64,000 nt of DNA from Glandiceps talaboti. Taxonomy: Eukaryota > Hemichordata > Enteropneusta > Spengelidae. The translations under genes were made by a program, and so were the position numbers. How positions within the stretch are numbered: position 1 is the first letter of the stretch; each line of letters begins with the position of its first letter. This document shows positions 61,301-64,000 of the stretch, one piece after another. The notes below the pieces were generated by a model that was given only the letters and a program-made list of their open reading frames with translations, was not told the origin of the DNA and made no database searches. The stretch is from positions 14,422,961 to 14,486,960 of the forward strand of contig NC_135561.1 in NCBI RefSeq assembly GCF_964340395.1, written 5' to 3'.

Positions 61301-62232
61301 ATACCAGATCTAAACTTTCCAGTCGCACCTGAAAGTTATCCATTACGTACAGCTTCGCTGATCATGATCCTTTGTCGCAGCCTTTGCAATACCAGCCGTG
61401 TATCGTGTTGTCAAAGTCAGTAGACGTTAAAACTTCATAGAGTTCACTTGATGCACTTTGACATTTCGTATGAAAGAGTGACACCCACACTCCTCCATAT
61501 TTACTATTCACTTCTTCGCTGCATGCTCTACAGTTACGAACTTTTTTCAATAAATAAATCTAGGGCAGCCTATCACTTCTTGTGGGTGCAGGCGGTCGCC
61601 ATCTTGGACTGTCACACTCATTCTTTGAATGCAAAACTGGTATTATGTACAACCCTTCATGTATGCATTTGATTTACAATAACATGTTTACACTTTCCTC
61701 TTTTTTAATCAGAAAAAAAACTAGTATAACTATAAGTTATTTACTATGAACAATTTCCAAACAGAATTCCAGGATTTTCACACATAATATATCTTGTAAA
61801 CGATTTGAATGTATATCACACAAGGGACTGAACTACATCGAGGACTATGTATATAACTCTTACCTAGCTACGACTTCAAATCAAAATCAAACGAAGAGAC
61901 AATTTAACAAAGCTGTTGTTGAGGTTGTGACAAATTGAATATCACTTTAGCGTACAAACAGCGAGAAGAACTTATAATTAGCGACGAAGCCACCAATATG
62001 CTGTCATAGACTTTTGGAAAAAAAGAAACCCGATTTGATATAACTTACCGACGACACACCGTATATTATCACGGCTTGCTATATGCTTGACCAGTTCCCC
62101 TGTTCCACATCCAATATCCAAGACATTGTCACCGTCTATCCAGTCATCTTTCCATAAAGATGACAAATCCAGTCCCATCCTACATACCTGTGGCCTGTTT
62201 TTTAGATAATCTTCCCTGTGTACCTCGTTCAT
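57987..62232 (-). CDS. JHAMT-like SAM-dependent methyltransferase, copy C
   Basis: Exons: 62,232-62,049; 60,035-59,719; 58,751-58,613; 58,150-57,987 (stop). 267 residues, all junctions canonical and in phase. Motif I VLDIGCGTG, GIDIS, VADATRLQ, SMGALHWIED and the C-terminal GFLKPLLGHLDYIPFELHAEF are intact. Exon 1 and exon 4 are nearly identical to copy B, while exon 3 (VSSSRESPKFKFESV) is closer to A, giving a mosaic. Intron 2 is long (967 bp) and holds an A-like block followed by a B-like block with a G homopolymer between them. The substrate is unknown; a small-molecule carboxyl methyltransferase is the family expectation. Confidence 0.87.
58180..58330. repeat. Compound TCTG/GTAT/GT/GGAT microsatellite, gene C intron 3
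   Basis: Starts about 30 bp from the exon 4 acceptor of copy C, shorter than in copy B. Confidence 0.95.
60361..61722 (-). mobile_element. Truncated non-LTR retrotransposon, gene C intron 1
   Basis: Same element, same breakpoints and same internal deletions as in gene B intron 1, shifted by 6,243 bp, with only a few substitutions. The zinc-finger remnant at 61,550-61,362 is still open here (NCRACSEEV...WYCKGCD), although its second CxxC pair is lost. The shared breakpoints show it was copied by segmental duplication, not by a second insertion. Confidence 0.78.
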
Positions 62233-62458
62233 GTTGAATTTACTAATTATAGTTATTTACATGTAAAATGATATGGCGTACCTGTGCGTCGACCTTTGTA
62301 CACCATTCGTGTTTGTCAATGAATAGAGATAGGCTGAAGTCTGTAAGGTGAAAAATGACTTGTCAAGTAAATACGAATGAATATATTAACCTTTCGCCTC
62401 TGCCATTAATATATAGTAGGAAATGAATATTCAAAGTAGTTGATTTCTGATAGATAGA

Positions 62459-62534
<76 letters not shown>

Positions 62535-62646
62535 TGTAATACATTTGATGTCACCGTGACATATTAACAAAACCAAGGAGGAAGGGCGGTTTACAAAACA
62601 AACTAATCATATATTCCAACATATGCAAATTAGTTGTCATATATAT

Positions 62647-62732
<86 letters not shown>

Positions 62733-64000
62733 CTTCTTTCCTCAATACAAATGCTTCGTAGACAAATTTTGCCAGGTTATATATAATTTTGATATTTCTA
62801 CCTGAAGACAGATTTACCAAAGACTGTTGATTTGGATATCGAAATGGCCATTGTGGTAGAAATTTCCCCTATGATAATGTAGTCACCCTAACATTGTATG
62901 ACTAAATTCTGAGGCAAAACCAAGGAGGGAGGGCGGTTTACAAAACAAACGAATTATATATTCCATAATATGCAAATAAGGTGTCAGTTGTAAATATGAA
63001 TGAACAAGAACAAAATTTGACCCATCAATACTTCTTTATTTTTTTTCATAATTTATTTTTAAAATGTGGTTACACTATACAGTATATAGCGACTCAGTGA
63101 CAAGGGCCCCTTAGGTCACTCGTTAACTTAACGAAGAAAAAATATTGGGGAATGATATCTAATTACATGGCAAACGTTTAAACTCACGACAAAGGTAACC
63201 TTGTTTTGATATTATGATCATACAGAACAATTTTTGGGAATGAATACATGTATTTTATTTACTTTGCCGAAACCCTTTTTTCAGTTTATATCATTTTGGT
63301 TGCCATATATAGTAATGATATATTTAATCTTTATAACACCATTGGATATATGGTACCGTGAGAAAATTATGGTCTAAAGTATATGTGACGATAATAGGTT
63401 TGTGAGGAGAGCATAGTTTAGATTAGTCAAATGGTGAAACATGAATGGCGAATGGGAAAACCAGCCATGTTTAATGAATACACTATGAAAGACAGACTTT
63501 TTAAAAGATAAACTCAACTAGAGTCAAGAGTATGAAGTTTAATGAATTGAAATTGAATTTAAAGAGTCAATGTCATTACTGTGATTCATGATATCAATAA
63601 CTCAATTCACATCACCTTTATTCCTTGCCCTTATTGTATTTATTTGACCACCCTAAAATTGATAAAAACTGGATAATTCCATTGTCATTGAATGATGACC
63701 TGATTCTTAACTACCATGGAAATCACAAATTGTTTGACTGTTAATTAATGTCCATATATAGATAATTATGACATGAAAAGTCACAGTCGTCTGTTATTGT
63801 TAGTGTGCAAGATACGCAGTGACGTGGCGCCCTCACACATCGCTCAACCTCTCTCACTCAGAGTGAAGGCCGGTGAGGGCGAAATGAATGTCCAAGTCAT
63901 CTGTGTGCTGAATCATGCATACATGGTTGATCTTTACACAAGAAGCACACAATGTACTGAAGCCTCTATTAGTGTTCATGATTTAATTATTCGTAGAAAT
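62233..64000. other. Gene C upstream region and start of the next unit
   Basis: Contains the (AG)n run 62,462-62,531, the (TA)n run 62,640-62,731, the R3 fragment at about 63,090-63,160, and from 63,958 the first 43 bp of a further duplication unit. By analogy with B to C, the stop codon of another methyltransferase would lie near 64,212, outside the window. Confidence 0.7.

Larger units (their letters stand above)
51883..63957. repeat. Two tandem duplication units (B and C)
   Basis: The anchor sequence tgaagcctctattagtgttc occurs at 51,883, 57,733 and 63,958, giving unit lengths of 5,850 and 6,225 bp. Each unit carries one complete methyltransferase gene, the intron-1 retrotransposon fragment, the upstream (AG)n and (TA)n runs and the R3 fragment. 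Over the retrotransposon and exon 1 the two units differ at only a handful of positions. The unit starting at 63,958 continues past the window. Confidence 0.9.

Overview
This is eukaryotic, AT-rich nuclear DNA. It has short exons with GT-AG introns, large amounts of microsatellite, minisatellite and foldback/MITE-like repeats, and only two truncated copies of one retrotransposon. Gene content (IQCC, archease, MTERF3, PTDSS1 and an expanded juvenile-hormone-acid-methyltransferase-like family) points to a marine invertebrate animal. An invertebrate deuterostome such as a hemichordate or lancelet seems most likely, but the sequence alone does not settle the phylum. Most long open frames in this window are translations of simple repeats and are not genes. 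The gene models below were rebuilt by hand from splice sites, reading phase and remembered family sequences.

Layout: (1) 1-16.6 kb holds no recognisable exon. It is probably the first intron of a minus-strand PTDSS1-like phosphatidylserine synthase gene, whose first coding exon lies at 16,668-16,834; it contains several repeat families and three minisatellites. (2) MTERF3 runs on the plus strand from about 17.1 to 23.0 kb, head-to-head with PTDSS1. (3) Archease (ZBTB8OS) runs on the minus strand from 24.7 to 31.0 kb in eight recognised exons. (4) IQCC runs on the plus strand from 31.06 to 35.05 kb; its start codon is only 84 bp from that of archease. (5) Two paralogous TREX-like DEDDh 3'-5' exonuclease genes lie on the minus strand at 37.0-38.4 and 41.4-43.3 kb. 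(6) From 46.8 kb to the right edge there is a tandem array of at least three four-exon methyltransferase genes (A, B, C), all on the minus strand. B and C belong to a recent duplication of about 6.2 kb that also copied a broken non-LTR retrotransposon in intron 1. The right edge stops about 0.2 kb short of where a further copy would begin.

The two head-to-head pairs (PTDSS1/MTERF3 and archease/IQCC) are housekeeping genes, probably driven by shared promoters with YY1-like motifs over the start codon. Their human counterparts are also neighbours or near neighbours (8q22.1 and 1p35), which suggests old linkage. The right half is the fast-evolving part: duplicated nucleases and a young methyltransferase array with mosaic copies.
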